Shown: positions 21,765 to 31,180, counted from the stretch's first letter. The stretch: 64,000 bases of DNA from Klebsiella ornithinolytica NBRC 105727 = ATCC 31898 (GCF_001598295.1 NZ_BCYR01000002.1:62001-126000), one strand, 5' to 3'. Made by a program: numbers and translations. Notes: generated by a model from the sequence alone, not told the origin.

Positions 21765-22937
21765 ATGAGCGCAAATGCGGAGAGCCAAACCCCGCAGCAA
21801 CCGGACAGCAAGAAGGGCAAACGCAAAGGCGCCCTTCTGCTACTGACATTGCTCTTTATTATTATTGCCGTGGCATACGGAGTTTATTGGTTTTTGGTAC
21901 TGCGTCATTATGAAGAGACCGATGACGCTTACGTGGCAGGGAACCAGGTGCAAATCATGGCGCAGGTGTCCGGCAGCGTGACGAAAGTCTGGGCCGACAA
22001 CACCGATTTCGTGCAGCAAGGCGACCCGCTGGTCACCCTGGACCAGACCGATGCCCAGCAGGCATTTGAAAAAGCGAAAACCCAGCTGGCCGCCAGCGTT
22101 CGCCAGACGCGTCAGCAGATGATCAACAGCAAACAGCTGCAGGCGAATATCGACGTCAAGAAAACGGCGCTCTCTCAGGCACAGACCGATCTCAATCGTC
22201 GTATCCCGCTGGGCGCCGCCAACCTGATTGGCCGCGAAGAGCTGCAGCACGCTCGCGATACCGTCGCCAGCGCCCAGGCCGAACTGGATGTCGCCATTCA
22301 GCAATTCAACGCTAACCAGGCTATCGTGCTGAATACCCGCCTGGAACAACAGCCGGCGGTTCTGCAGGCGGCGACGGATGTCCGCAACGCCTGGCTTGCG
22401 CTGCAGCGTACGCAAATCGTCAGCCCGATTAGCGGCTACGTTTCCCGTCGTGCCGTGCAGCCCGGCGCCCAGATTAGCCCCACCACGCCGCTGATGGCGG
22501 TCGTACCGGCCACCAACCTGTGGATCGACGCCAACTTTAAAGAGACTCAGCTGGCGCATATGCGCATCGGCCAGGAAGCGACCGTCATCAGCGATATTTA
22601 CGGCGATGATGTGAAGTACACCGGCAAGGTCGTCGGGCTGGACATGGGGACCGGCAGCGCGTTCTCACTGCTGCCGGCACAAAACGCCACCGGTAACTGG
22701 ATCAAAGTGGTCCAGCGTCTGCCGGTACGTATTGAGCTCGATGCCAAACAGCTGGCTGAACATCCGCTGCGTATTGGTCTTTCAACGCTGGTTGAAGTGA
22801 ACACCACCAACCGCGACGGCGAAATGCTGGCTAACCAGACGCGCAAATCCCCGGTTTATGAAAGCAATGCCCGCGAAATCGCCCTTGAGCCGGTGAACAA
22901 ACTGATCGACGGTATCATCCAGGCTAACGCGGGATAA
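21765..22937 (+). CDS. emrA: Multidrug efflux membrane fusion protein EmrA
   Basis: The 390-residue protein has a cytoplasmic Lys-rich N terminus, one membrane helix (about residues 26-48) and HlyD-type lipoyl and barrel domains, with the diagnostic EETDDAYVAGNQVQIMAQVSG. It bridges EmrB to TolC for export of uncouplers and nalidixic acid. The start at 21765 matches E. coli and follows GGAG; a GTG at 21753 in frame is not preferred. Confidence 0.95.
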   Translation: MSANAESQTPQQPDSKKGKRKGALLLLTLLFIIIAVAYGVYWFLVLRHYEETDDAYVAGNQVQIMAQVSGSVTKVWADNTDFVQQGDPLVTLDQTDAQQAFEKAKTQLAASVRQTRQQMINSKQLQANIDVKKTALSQAQTDLNRRIPLGAANLIGREELQHARDTVASAQAELDVAIQQFNANQAIVLNTRLEQQPAVLQAATDVRNAWLALQRTQIVSPISGYVSRRAVQPGAQISPTTPLMAVVPATNLWIDANFKETQLAHMRIGQEATVISDIYGDDVKYTGKVVGLDMGTGSAFSLLPAQNATGNWIKVVQRLPVRIELDAKQLAEHPLRIGLSTLVEVNTTNRDGEMLANQTRKSPVYESNAREIALEPVNKLIDGIIQANAG

Positions 22938-22952
22938 TTCGGAGTGAGCGTA

Positions 22953-24491
22953 ATGCAACCGCAAAAACCGCTGGAAGGCGCGCAGCTGGTCATCATGACC
23001 ATTGCGCTGTCGCTTGCGACCTTCATGCAGGTGCTGGACTCCACTATCGCCAACGTGGCCATTCCGACCATTGCCGGTAACCTTGGCTCATCGTTGAGCC
23101 AGGGGACCTGGGTTATCACCTCCTTCGGGGTGGCGAATGCTATCTCTATACCGATCACCGGCTGGCTGGCAAAACGCGTCGGGGAAGTGAAGCTGTTCCT
23201 GTGGTCGACGGTGGCGTTTGCCATCGCCTCCTGGGCCTGCGGGATGTCCAACAGCCTGACGATGCTGATTTTCTTCCGCGTGATTCAGGGGATCGTCGCC
23301 GGTCCGTTGATTCCGCTGTCGCAAAGTCTGCTGCTCAGCAACTATCCGCCCGCCAAACGTTCTATCGCGCTGGCGCTGTGGTCGATGACGGTGATCGTCG
23401 CGCCGATTTGCGGCCCTATTCTCGGCGGCTATATCAGCGACAACTACCACTGGGGCTGGATCTTCTTCATCAACGTACCGATTGGCATCGCGGTGGTGGT
23501 GATGACGCTGCAAACCCTGCGCAGTCGCGAAACCCGTACCGAACAGCGGCGGATTGACGGCGTCGGCCTGGCGCTGCTGGTGATCGGTATCGGCAGCCTG
23601 CAGGTGATGCTTGACCGCGGTAAAGAGCTGGACTGGTTCGCCTCCAACGAGATTATCGTGCTGACAATCGTCGCGGTGATCGCCATCAGTTTCCTGATCG
23701 TCTGGGAGCTGACCGACGACAACCCGATCGTCGACCTCTCGCTCTTTAAATCGCGAAACTTCACCATTGGCTGTCTGTGCATCAGTCTCGCCTACATGCT
23801 CTACTTCGGTGCTATCGTGCTGCTGCCGCAGCTGCTGCAGGAGGTGTATGGTTATACCGCCACCTGGGCCGGTCTGGCTTCCGCACCGGTGGGGGTAATC
23901 CCGGTTATCCTGTCGCCAATTATCGGCCGCTTTGCCCATAAGCTCGATATGCGCCGGCTGGTGACCTTCAGCTTTATCATGTACGCGGTGTGCTTCTACT
24001 GGCGCGCCTGGACTTTCGAGCCCGGCATGGACTTCGGCGCCTCGGCGTGGCCGCAGTTTATCCAGGGCTTCGCGGTGGCCTGCTTCTTTATGCCGCTGAC
24101 CACCATCACCCTGTCCGGCCTGCCGCCGGAACGGCTGGCGGCGGCATCAAGCCTGTCGAACTTCACCCGTACGCTGGCAGGGTCAATAGGCACCTCGATT
24201 ACCACCACCATGTGGACTAACCGCGAGGCGCTGCACCATGCGCAGCTCACCGAGTCGGTGACGCCCTATAATCCCAACGCCCAGCAGATGTATGACCAGC
24301 TGCAGGGATTAGGGATGACTCAACAGCAGGCGTCCGGCTGGATAGCGCAGCAGATAACTAACCAGGGGCTGATTATCTCCGCCAACGAAATCTTCTGGTT
24401 CTCGGCGGCGATCTTTATCCTGCTGCTGGGGCTGGTGTGGTTTGCCAGACCGCCGTTTAGCGCCGGGGGCGGCGGCGGCGGTGCGCACTAA
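22953..24491 (+). CDS. emrB: Multidrug efflux MFS transporter EmrB (DHA2 family)
   Basis: The 512-residue transporter has 14 membrane segments and matches E. coli EmrB (512 aa), including the DHA2 motifs VLDSTIANVAIPTI and GPILGGYISDNYHWGWIFFINVPIG and the glycine-rich C terminus. I use the ATG at 22953 (MQPQKPLEGAQ), since the GGAG at 22941-22944 overlaps the upstream in-frame GTG and so serves the ATG. It is 15 bases after emrA. Confidence 0.95.
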   Translation: MQPQKPLEGAQLVIMTIALSLATFMQVLDSTIANVAIPTIAGNLGSSLSQGTWVITSFGVANAISIPITGWLAKRVGEVKLFLWSTVAFAIASWACGMSNSLTMLIFFRVIQGIVAGPLIPLSQSLLLSNYPPAKRSIALALWSMTVIVAPICGPILGGYISDNYHWGWIFFINVPIGIAVVVMTLQTLRSRETRTEQRRIDGVGLALLVIGIGSLQVMLDRGKELDWFASNEIIVLTIVAVIAISFLIVWELTDDNPIVDLSLFKSRNFTIGCLCISLAYMLYFGAIVLLPQLLQEVYGYTATWAGLASAPVGVIPVILSPIIGRFAHKLDMRRLVTFSFIMYAVCFYWRAWTFEPGMDFGASAWPQFIQGFAVACFFMPLTTITLSGLPPERLAAASSLSNFTRTLAGSIGTSITTTMWTNREALHHAQLTESVTPYNPNAQQMYDQLQGLGMTQQQASGWIAQQITNQGLIISANEIFWFSAAIFILLLGLVWFARPPFSAGGGGGGAH

Positions 24492-24502
24492 GGTTTGACC
24501 TG

Positions 24503-24526
24503 AAGGGATCTGCGGATCCCTTTTTT
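24503..24526 (+). terminator. Rho-independent terminator of mprA-emrAB
   Basis: AAGGGATC (24503-24510) pairs with GATCCCTT (24515-24522) around TGCG, followed by a run of T to 24526. It lies 11 bases after the emrB stop. Confidence 0.92.
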
Positions 24527-24637
24527 ATTGCCGGCGCTACGCCAACCTTGTCCAGTTCTCGCTAGTTTCTGTCCAGTTTGCTAAAGCAGCCCGCTCTGCG
24601 CTTCGGCAGGATAAAGATCCGACACAAGGAGAGAACT

Positions 24638-26314
24638 ATGCTGACAAATCCCGGTGAAAAATATCGCCCCTGGCCGCCCATTTCCCTGCCCGACCGCCGC
24701 TGGCCGGACAACCCGATAACCCACGCGCCGCGCTGGCTCTCAACCGACCTGCGCGATGGCAACCAGGCGCTGGCCGAACCGATGGACGGCGCACGTAAGC
24801 TGCAGTTCTGGGATCTGCTGCTGGAGTGCGGATTTAAAGAGATTGAAGTCGCCTTCCCCTCGGCATCTCAGACCGACTTCAACTTCGTCCGCCAGCTGAT
24901 TGAGGAACGGCGCATTCCAGAAGATGTCACCATCCAGGTGCTGACCCAGGCGCGAGAAGATCTTATCCTGCGAACCTTTGAATCGCTGCGCGGCGCCCAT
25001 CGCGCCACCGTCCATCTGTACAACGCCACCGCCCCGCTGTTCCGCAAGCTGGTTTTCGGGATGGATAAAGCGCAGGTCATTGAGCTGGCAACCCGCGCCA
25101 CTCGCCTGATTCGCCAGCAGTGTGAAGAGCAGCCGCAGACCCGCTGGCAGTATGAATACTCCCCGGAAACCTTCTGCTTTACCGAACCGGAATTTGCCCA
25201 GGCTATCTGCGAAGCGGTAGCGGATATCTGGCAGCCCTGCGCACAACGACCGATGATTATCAACCTGCCAGCCACCGTCGAGGTCAGTACCCCGAACGTT
25301 TACGCTGACCAGATTGAGTTTTTCTGCCGCCATTTCTCCCGCCGGGCCGATGTCTGCATTAGCGTTCATCCGCATAATGACCGGGGGACCGGCGTTGCCA
25401 GCGCGGAGCTGGCGGTGATGGCCGGCGCCGACCGCGTAGAAGGCTGTCTGTTCGGCAACGGTGAGCGTACCGGTAACGTCTGTCTGGTCACCCTGGCCAT
25501 GAACCTCTACAGCCAGGGGATTACGCCGCGGCTCAGCTTCCCGGAGATGAAACGGGTCGTGGAAGTGGTGGAGAATTGCAATCAGCTGCCGGTTCATCCT
25601 CGCCATCCGTGGGCCGGCAGCCTCGCCTACACCGCCTTTTCCGGTTCTCATCAGGATGCCATTAAGAAGGGATTCGATGCCCGTCAGCCCGGCGATCGTT
25701 GGGAGATGCCCTACCTGCCCGTCGACCCGCAGGACATCGGCTGTAGCTATGAAGCGGTTATCCGCGTCAACAGCCAGTCCGGTAAGAGCGGCAGCGCCTG
25801 GTTAATCGAACAGAATCACGGACTGAAGCTGCCCCGTGCGCTGCAGCAAGATTTCAGCCTGCACGTTCAGCAAGAGACCGATACGCATGGCAAAGAGATG
25901 ACGCAGAATGCCCTCTGGCAGCTGTTCCGTTCCCGTTACGGGCTGGTTACTCAGCCACCGCTGGCGCTGCTGGAATATAAAACTGACAGCCGACAGGACG
26001 GCCAGCTTGTGTTGCGGGGTACGCTGCGGGTCAACGGTGAGACGCGTCGCCTTCAGGGCCACGGTAATGGCCTGCTCTCCGCGGCCGCCAGCGGCCTCAG
26101 CGCGCTGCTGAAGCAAGCGTTCGTCATTAAGGACTACCACGAACATACTCTCGGTGAACGTAGCGACAGCCGTTCAGTGGCCTATATTCGCTGTATTTTC
26201 CCCAATGGCGACAGCCGCTGGGGCGTTGGAATCGATAATGACGTGGCGCGCGCCTCATTGCAGGCGCTGTGTCATGCGGTCGGCGCAGACGCGCAAGCCG
26301 GCGGACGGAAGTAA
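24638..26314 (+). CDS. leuA: 2-isopropylmalate synthase, LeuA2 type
   Basis: The 558-residue protein is the longer LeuA2 form, not the LeuA of the enterobacterial leu operon. It has an N-terminal extension with KYRPWPPISLPDRRWPD, a catalytic TIM barrel starting at LRDGNQAL (residues 38-45) with metal ligands in HPHNDRGTG, and a C-terminal leucine-sensing domain (about 430-550). The reaction is condensation of 2-oxoisovalerate with acetyl-CoA, or a related 2-oxoacid. It starts after an AAGGAGAG box. It stands alone with no leuBCD beside it and its end overlaps the convergent AraC gene by 43 bases. It is absent from the emrB-luxS junction of E. coli. A role in a side pathway or as a duplicate enzyme is inference. 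Confidence 0.88.
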   Translation: MLTNPGEKYRPWPPISLPDRRWPDNPITHAPRWLSTDLRDGNQALAEPMDGARKLQFWDLLLECGFKEIEVAFPSASQTDFNFVRQLIEERRIPEDVTIQVLTQAREDLILRTFESLRGAHRATVHLYNATAPLFRKLVFGMDKAQVIELATRATRLIRQQCEEQPQTRWQYEYSPETFCFTEPEFAQAICEAVADIWQPCAQRPMIINLPATVEVSTPNVYADQIEFFCRHFSRRADVCISVHPHNDRGTGVASAELAVMAGADRVEGCLFGNGERTGNVCLVTLAMNLYSQGITPRLSFPEMKRVVEVVENCNQLPVHPRHPWAGSLAYTAFSGSHQDAIKKGFDARQPGDRWEMPYLPVDPQDIGCSYEAVIRVNSQSGKSGSAWLIEQNHGLKLPRALQQDFSLHVQQETDTHGKEMTQNALWQLFRSRYGLVTQPPLALLEYKTDSRQDGQLVLRGTLRVNGETRRLQGHGNGLLSAAASGLSALLKQAFVIKDYHEHTLGERSDSRSVAYIRCIFPNGDSRWGVGIDNDVARASLQALCHAVGADAQAGGRK

Positions 26315-27060
26315 TCGCTGGGGGCGACGCCCATCACCCGGCGAAACATCGCGCTGAAGGCGCTATGGCTGCCATAGCCCAGATCGAGCGCCACCCGCAG
26401 CACCGATTGTCCCTGCGCCAGGCGAACCAGCGCTTCCATCAGCTTCGCCCGGCGCACCCATTCACTCCAGGTGAGCGTGGTCTGCTGCTGAAAATGGCGG
26501 TTGAGCGTACGTTCGCTCATATTGCTCTCTTTCGCCGCCTGCTGGCTGCTCCAGGCTTGTCCCGGCATTTCCCGCACCTTGTGACATAAACGGCGCAGCG
26601 CCTCGCTCCGGGGCTCCAGCAGGCCAAATGGCAGCACCGCCATACCGCGAATCTCATCGAGAATGAGTTCATAAATGCGCTCATCGCGACTGCCGGGTTG
26701 ATAGCGCTCCGCCAGGGCCAGCGAGGTGACGATCAGCTCACGCAGCAGCGGAGTGATCTGCACGATCTGGCACGAAGACGGCAGATCGGCCCGGGCGAGC
26801 GGATCGATAAACAGCGTGCGGGCCGCGACCTGTCCGGTGACACGTAGCGCGTGGGGCGTACCTGCCGGCAGCCAGACGCCGCGTCCGGGTGGGACAACCC
26901 AGTAGCCCACCGGCGTGTCAACCCGCACCACGCCGCTGAGAATATGCAGCAGCTGGGCGCAGTCATGCTGATGCCACGGTTCGCTATCACCGTGAGCGTA
27001 ATCATGGGCAAATGGCACCAGGGCGCGGTGTTGAAACGAGAAGGTGAGGGTCGTCGACAT
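26272..27060 (-). CDS. AraC-family transcriptional regulator with cupin sensor domain
   Basis: A 262-residue protein (from ATG 27060) with an N-terminal cupin (WHQHDCAQLLHILSG, about residues 28-42; VPPGRGVWLPAGTPHAL) and a C-terminal pair of AraC helix-turn-helix motifs (MSERTLNRHFQQQTTLTWSEWVRRAKLMEA and VALDLGYGSHSAFSAMFRRVMGVAPSDYFR). An in-frame TTG at 27105 could extend it by 15 residues, but the homology-like start is at 27060; no clear Shine-Dalgarno box is visible for either. It is convergent and overlapping with leuA2, so it may not be its regulator. Target is unknown. Confidence 0.83.
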   Translation of the reverse strand: MSTTLTFSFQHRALVPFAHDYAHGDSEPWHQHDCAQLLHILSGVVRVDTPVGYWVVPPGRGVWLPAGTPHALRVTGQVAARTLFIDPLARADLPSSCQIVQITPLLRELIVTSLALAERYQPGSRDERIYELILDEIRGMAVLPFGLLEPRSEALRRLCHKVREMPGQAWSSQQAAKESNMSERTLNRHFQQQTTLTWSEWVRRAKLMEALVRLAQGQSVLRVALDLGYGSHSAFSAMFRRVMGVAPSDYFRPPACASAPTA

Positions 27061-27111
27061 AGCGGCGCAGGAATAGCGGCCCGGCGGAAATCGCCGGACC
27101 GACAATAAGCA

Positions 27112-27627
27112 CTAGATGTGCAGTTCTTGCAGGGTTTCTTTCGGCAGGGCCAGCTCATCGTTGCTGTTGATGCGCACATCGCGCTCGATGATATGGCGTG
27201 CGATCTCCTGAGCTTCTTCCAGCGAGTGCATGGTATAGGTACCGCACTGGTAGACGTTCAGTTCCGGGATCTGCTTCTGATCTTTCACTTTCAGCACATC
27301 GGCCATCGCCGCTTTCCAGGCGTCGGCTACACGCTGCTCATCCGGCGTACCAATCAGGCTCATATAGAAGCCCGTACGGCAGCCCATCGGAGAGATGTCG
27401 ATAATTTCCACACCATTGCCGTTCAGGTGGTCGCGCATAAAGCCCGCGAACAGGTGCTCAAGAGTATGAATCCCTCTTTCCGGCATCACTTCCTGGTTTG
27501 GTACGCAAAAACGCAGATCGAAAACGGTAATTTCATCGCCGTGCGGCGTGTTCATTTTCTTCGCAACGCGCACCGCCGGTGCTTCCATGCGGGTATGGTC
27601 GACTGTGAAACTATCTAACAACGGCAT
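27112..27627 (-). CDS. luxS: S-ribosylhomocysteine lyase LuxS
   Basis: The 171-residue enzyme cleaves S-ribosylhomocysteine to homocysteine and the AI-2 precursor DPD. Metal ligands His54 and His58 (HTLEHLF) and Cys128 (YQCGT) and catalytic Cys83 (MGCRTGFYM) with Glu57 are all present. A strong GGAGGTG box precedes the ATG. The divergent sRNA gene micA starts about 70 bases upstream, and in E. coli its region overlaps the luxS leader, allowing antisense pairing. Confidence 0.96.
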   Translation of the reverse strand: MPLLDSFTVDHTRMEAPAVRVAKKMNTPHGDEITVFDLRFCVPNQEVMPERGIHTLEHLFAGFMRDHLNGNGVEIIDISPMGCRTGFYMSLIGTPDEQRVADAWKAAMADVLKVKDQKQIPELNVYQCGTYTMHSLEEAQEIARHIIERDVRINSNDELALPKETLQELHI

Positions 27628-27664
27628 TCTTCACCTCCGATAGTGATTTTTTTTAAAATAAAAT

Positions 27665-27691
27665 GAACTCTTCTTACACCCGCGAGTCTGA
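27665..27691 (+). promoter_or_regulatory. SigmaE promoter of micA
   Basis: TGAACTC (27664-27670), then 16 bases, then TCTGA (27687-27691) fits the sigmaE consensus GAACTT-N16-TCTGA with one mismatch in the -35. It ends seven bases before the expected MicA 5' end at 27698. Confidence 0.8.
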
Positions 27692-27697
27692 GTATAT

Positions 27698-27772
27698 GAA
27701 AGACGCGCATTTATTATCATCATCATCCCTGAATCAGAGATGAAAGTTTGGCCACATTGATGTGGCCTTTTT
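27698..27772 (+). ncRNA. micA: Hfq-dependent sRNA MicA
   Basis: The segment begins GAAAGACGCGCATTTATTATC, near identical to E. coli MicA, keeping the 5' region that pairs with the ompA ribosome site. It then has the ATCATCATCCCTGAATCAGAG part and ends in a terminator: GGCCACAT (27750-27757) with ATGTGGCC (27760-27767) and a T run. It lies between luxS and gshA on the opposite strand, exactly as in E. coli. It represses outer membrane protein synthesis under envelope stress. The loop of the terminator differs from E. coli but the stem is kept. Confidence 0.93.
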
Positions 27773-27790
27773 CTTTTGTACCGCTTTTTG

Positions 27791-29347
27791 CTACGCGTGT
27801 CTTGCTAACAGGGCTTCAAACGGCTCGCTATCTTCCGCTTCCACCTTCTGCTGGCGCATCACTGAAGCTTCACGTTCAGCGATAAAATCATCTTCACGCA
27901 AAATTTCCAGAGGCTCTTCCCGCAGCATCGTACGATATCGATCGGCCAGCTCCCTACCGGTGCCGCCAATCCCTTCTTCAAGCATAGAACGCAGAATGCG
28001 GGCTGAGAAAGTTAATTCCGGATCGTCGAAGCTGGCAACCAGCTCATCACAAACCTGCTGGTAGGCTTCGCCACCGTGGATGCTATCTAACGTCTGCGCC
28101 ACGCGGCGCAAATCACGGAACAGATCTTTACCCACTTGAGCCAGCGGGAACTGCGCGCTTTCGCAGCCGATACCCAGCGTCAGCCCCGGCTTACGGCCTT
28201 CCAGAATCACGCGATTCCAGTTGGTGCGCGTACACAGCAGCTCATCGCTGCTCATTTCCGGCGCATCGGCCAGCACGCACCAGACCATAAACAGGTCGAG
28301 GAAACGCACCTGCTGCTCGTCAACGCCAATCGGCGAGAACGGGTTGATATCCAGCGAGCGGACTTCGATATATTCAATACCGCCGCGCAGCAGCGCGTCG
28401 GAAGGCGTCTCACCGCTGCGGGTCACACGCTTCGGCCGAATTGGCGCGTAGAGTTCGTTCTCAATCTGCAGAATATTGCTGTTGATTTGCAGATGCTTGC
28501 CATCTTTCTCGAGGCCAATCCGGGCATACTCTTCCGACGGCGTTTTAATCGCCCGCTTCAATCCTGCCACATACTCGTGGAGATCGTTAAACGTAATCCC
28601 GAGATTGCTTTGCGACTTATTGGTATAACCCAGATCGCTCAGGCGCAGCGAGGTCGCATAAGGCAGGTAGTACATACCATTTTCCGCTTTCTCAAACGGC
28701 AGCGTCGTCGGTTTGCCCTGCAGGAACGAAGAGCAGATAGCCGGAGAGGCGCCGAACAGGTATGGGATCACCCAACCGAAGCGGTAATAGTTACGAATTG
28801 AACGGAAATAGCCGGCGGAAATCGCCTCTTTGCCGCTTTCCGCATCGTCAACGCCGCACTTCGCCTGCCAGAAAGCCATCGGCAGCGAGAAGTTATAGTG
28901 CACGCCGGAGATAGTTTGCATCAGCGCGCCATAGCGGTTCTTCAACCCCTCGCGGTACAGCGTTTTCAGACGGCCAATATTCGAGGTGCCATACTGCGCC
29001 AGTTCGATATCCTGACCAGGAGCAATATAGCAAGGCATGCTCAGTGGCCACATCCGCTCATCGCCCAGTTGACGAGCGGTATAGCGATGAACATCGCGCA
29101 TAAAGGTGAGCATATGCTGAATGTCGCCATCAACCGGCGTAATAAACTCCAGCAGCGCTTCAGCAAAGTCGGTAGTAATCCATTTATGGGTCAGCGCCGA
29201 GCCAAGGGCCTGAGGGTGACCGGTCGTCGCCAGTGAGCCATCGGCATTGACGCGCAGCGTTTCACGCTCAAGACCACGTTGGATACCCTGAAGAGCCTGT
29301 GGATTTTTTTCCAGCCAGGCCAGCGCCTGTGATACATCCGGGATCAA
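27791..29347 (-). CDS. gshA: Glutamate-cysteine ligase
   Basis: The 518-residue enzyme joins glutamate and cysteine, the first step of glutathione synthesis. Length and sequence match E. coli GshA, including [13 protein letters not shown] near the N terminus and [17 protein letters not shown]. The start is a TTG at 29347, as in E. coli ([14 protein letters not shown]), with a perfect GGAGG six bases upstream. An open frame extends 47 codons further upstream but lacks a ribosome site. The rare start limits translation. Confidence 0.95.
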   Translation of the reverse strand: MIPDVSQALAWLEKNPQALQGIQRGLERETLRVNADGSLATTGHPQALGSALTHKWITTDFAEALLEFITPVDGDIQHMLTFMRDVHRYTARQLGDERMWPLSMPCYIAPGQDIELAQYGTSNIGRLKTLYREGLKNRYGALMQTISGVHYNFSLPMAFWQAKCGVDDAESGKEAISAGYFRSIRNYYRFGWVIPYLFGASPAICSSFLQGKPTTLPFEKAENGMYYLPYATSLRLSDLGYTNKSQSNLGITFNDLHEYVAGLKRAIKTPSEEYARIGLEKDGKHLQINSNILQIENELYAPIRPKRVTRSGETPSDALLRGGIEYIEVRSLDINPFSPIGVDEQQVRFLDLFMVWCVLADAPEMSSDELLCTRTNWNRVILEGRKPGLTLGIGCESAQFPLAQVGKDLFRDLRRVAQTLDSIHGGEAYQQVCDELVASFDDPELTFSARILRSMLEEGIGGTGRELADRYRTMLREEPLEILREDDFIAEREASVMRQQKVEAEDSEPFEALLARHA

Positions 29348-29545
29348 TTTGACCTCCCGCCTGTCGAAATCGTTTGAATAAGCATAATTGTAATGGTGAC
29401 CATACAGGTTATCCCAGAAGACGTTACTGTTGCCGGTTCCGCGCGCGAAAACCGGATCGCACTGGCAGTACGTGCGGATTTCGGGCACAGCCGAGGTGTA
29501 AAATAACCGGTAACACGGCCTGTCGGGATAGTCTTAGTTCCACAA

Positions 29546-29974
29546 TTAGTGCCACCACGTCATGCCCTGAAGCGTTACCACCGCAATGACGATATAGCGT
29601 AACGCTTTACCAAGGCATAAGAAAAAAAGTACCGGCCCCCAGGAGATGCGCATCCATCCCGCCAGCAGACACAGTAAATCGCCGATGACCGGCGCCCAGC
29701 TTAATAATAATGTGACCGCGCCGTAGCGCTTTAACCAGCCGGTTGCTTTTTCCTGCCAGCGCGATGTTTTGCGCAGCGGAAACAGGCGCCCCAGAATAAC
29801 GTTAGTTACCCCTCCAAGGCTATTGCCGATTGTTGCTATTAATACCAGGGCCCACGGTTGGCTTGCCCCCGTAAGTAGCATAGCAACCAGCACAACTTCC
29901 GAATTGCCGGGAAGTAATGTGGCGCTCAAAAAACTACTGGCAAACAGCGATATCAGCGACAGTGCGTCGCTCAC
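29546..29974 (-). CDS. yqaA: DedA/SNARE-associated-type inner membrane protein YqaA
   Basis: The 142-residue membrane protein matches E. coli YqaA (142 aa): FLSATLLPGNSEVVLVAMLL, GNSLGGVTNVILGRLFP and the VIGDLLCLLAGWMRISWGP segment. It is a small member of the DedA-like family; the function is not established. Its start overlaps the yqaB stop by four bases (ATGA), so the pair is coupled. Confidence 0.92.
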   Translation of the reverse strand: MSDALSLISLFASSFLSATLLPGNSEVVLVAMLLTGASQPWALVLIATIGNSLGGVTNVILGRLFPLRKTSRWQEKATGWLKRYGAVTLLLSWAPVIGDLLCLLAGWMRISWGPVLFFLCLGKALRYIVIAVVTLQGMTWWH

Positions 29975-30537
29975 AGCAACCGAACGTCCACGGCATCCAT
30001 CCCCGCACGCTTCGCCGCCTGCAGACCAAAATCAGCATCTTCAAAGACGACGCATGTTTCCGGCGCGACGCCCATGCGCTCCGCGCACAGCAGGAAGGTA
30101 TCGGGCGCGGGTTTATGATTCTGGACATGATCGGCGGCAATCACCGCCGCAAAGTAGTGACGCAGGCCGAGGTGCGCCAGCAGCGCCTCAGCGACGGCGC
30201 TTTCGCTGCCGGTCCCGACCGACATCGGACGACGCCCGTGCCATGCCTTCACAACGTCTATCAACGGTAAGGGACGCACGCTGTCCAGCAGCATGGCCTT
30301 CACGGCCACGGTTTTTTCCTCCGCCAGACGGTGAGGATCTAAATCAGCGTGATTCAGTTCGATAATCGCCTGGGCTATACGCCAGGTCGGAGAACCATTG
30401 AGCGCGACCATCGCCTGCTCGTCGAAACGCATTCCGTAACGGCCCAGAACCTCGTGCCACGCTTTACGATGCGTCGGTTCGGTATCAAGGATGGTGCCAT
30501 CCATATCAAAGATCAGTCCTGCGTAACGTTCGTACAT
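29971..30537 (-). CDS. yqaB: HAD-family fructose-1-phosphate/6-phosphogluconate phosphatase YqaB
   Basis: The 188-residue protein is a HAD phosphatase. The nucleophile motif is FDMDGTILDTEP, motif II is VGTGSES, and the motif III lysine and acidic pair are in HKPAPDTF and FEDADFGLQAA. E. coli YqaB hydrolyses fructose-1-phosphate and related sugar phosphates. I chose ATG 30537 (MYERYAG), matching the E. coli start; a longer frame upstream runs into intergenic sequence. Confidence 0.93.
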   Translation of the reverse strand: MYERYAGLIFDMDGTILDTEPTHRKAWHEVLGRYGMRFDEQAMVALNGSPTWRIAQAIIELNHADLDPHRLAEEKTVAVKAMLLDSVRPLPLIDVVKAWHGRRPMSVGTGSESAVAEALLAHLGLRHYFAAVIAADHVQNHKPAPDTFLLCAERMGVAPETCVVFEDADFGLQAAKRAGMDAVDVRLL

Positions 30538-30614
30538 CGTGTTCTCACAAACCGGGTAAGAAAACGTTACTTTATCGCAAAAGGCGCATGTTGTCGCGGC
30601 CAGCGCCTCAGGCA

Positions 30615-30640
30615 ATAAAGGCGCCTTCGGGCGCCTTTAT
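30615..30640 (-). terminator. Terminator after the BON lipoprotein gene
   Basis: A perfect 11-bp stem, ATAAAGGCGCC (30615-30625) with GGCGCCTTTAT (30630-30640), around a TTCG tetraloop (CGAA on the transcribed strand). It lies 18 bases after the lipoprotein stop. The stem ends in T-rich bases, so it may act in both directions. Confidence 0.78.
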
Positions 30641-30657
30641 GTGACTCATATCATGAT

Positions 30658-30972
30658 TTATTTGATTTTTAAATCGTTCTCAACCAAACGAACGCCCTGC
30701 ACTCTGCGGGTGACTTCCACCGCGCGGCTGGCGTCCTTCGCTGATGAGACAAAACCACTCAACTGAACACGTCCTTTAAAGGTCTGTACGCTAATTTCAG
30801 AAGACTTAATATCTTTTTCGTTAAACAGCGCCGTTTTAACCTTCGTGGTGACGACGGTATCGTCAATATAGCCACCGGTACTTTCCTTTGTGGGCGATCC
30901 CGCACAGCCAGCTAACGATACGGCTACCAGAAGCGTCGCACAAAACGCAGGTATTGCTTTGAACCATTTCAT
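30658..30972 (-). CDS. BON-domain lipoprotein
   Basis: The 104-residue precursor has a signal peptide with lipobox LAGC (cysteine near residue 23) and one BON domain (about 40-104) with the pattern VTTKVKTALFNEKDIKSSEISVQTFKGRVQLSGFVSS. After the lipidated Cys come Ala-Gly, not Asp, so outer-membrane sorting is predicted. BON proteins such as OsmY and DolP act in envelope integrity. I chose ATG 30972, preceded by AGGAGAG. I do not recall this gene between yqaB and the arg tRNA genes in E. coli. The precise role is unknown. Confidence 0.82.
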   Translation of the reverse strand: MKWFKAIPAFCATLLVAVSLAGCAGSPTKESTGGYIDDTVVTTKVKTALFNEKDIKSSEISVQTFKGRVQLSGFVSSAKDASRAVEVTRRVQGVRLVENDLKIK

Positions 30973-31180
30973 GGATTTCTCTCCTTGCACTCATCTCACC
31001 CAAATCAGGCCGATACATACGGGTAAATTATAGTGGAAAGAGTCACTTGCCAATAAAAAAAGATCGCTCAGCATCGTTGAAAGAGATCCGCCGCCTGAAT
31101 GGTCCAGGCCGCTTTTGCCAGAAAAGGCAGGCACAGAACGGATAAACGGTTTGGGGTTTTAAGAAAAAGGAGAAACTGAA

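Noticed and set aside
29348-29488. 47-codon N-terminal extension of gshA
   Set aside because: The TTG at 29347 has a perfect GGAGG box and matches the known GshA start; the extension has no ribosome site or conservation that I can see.
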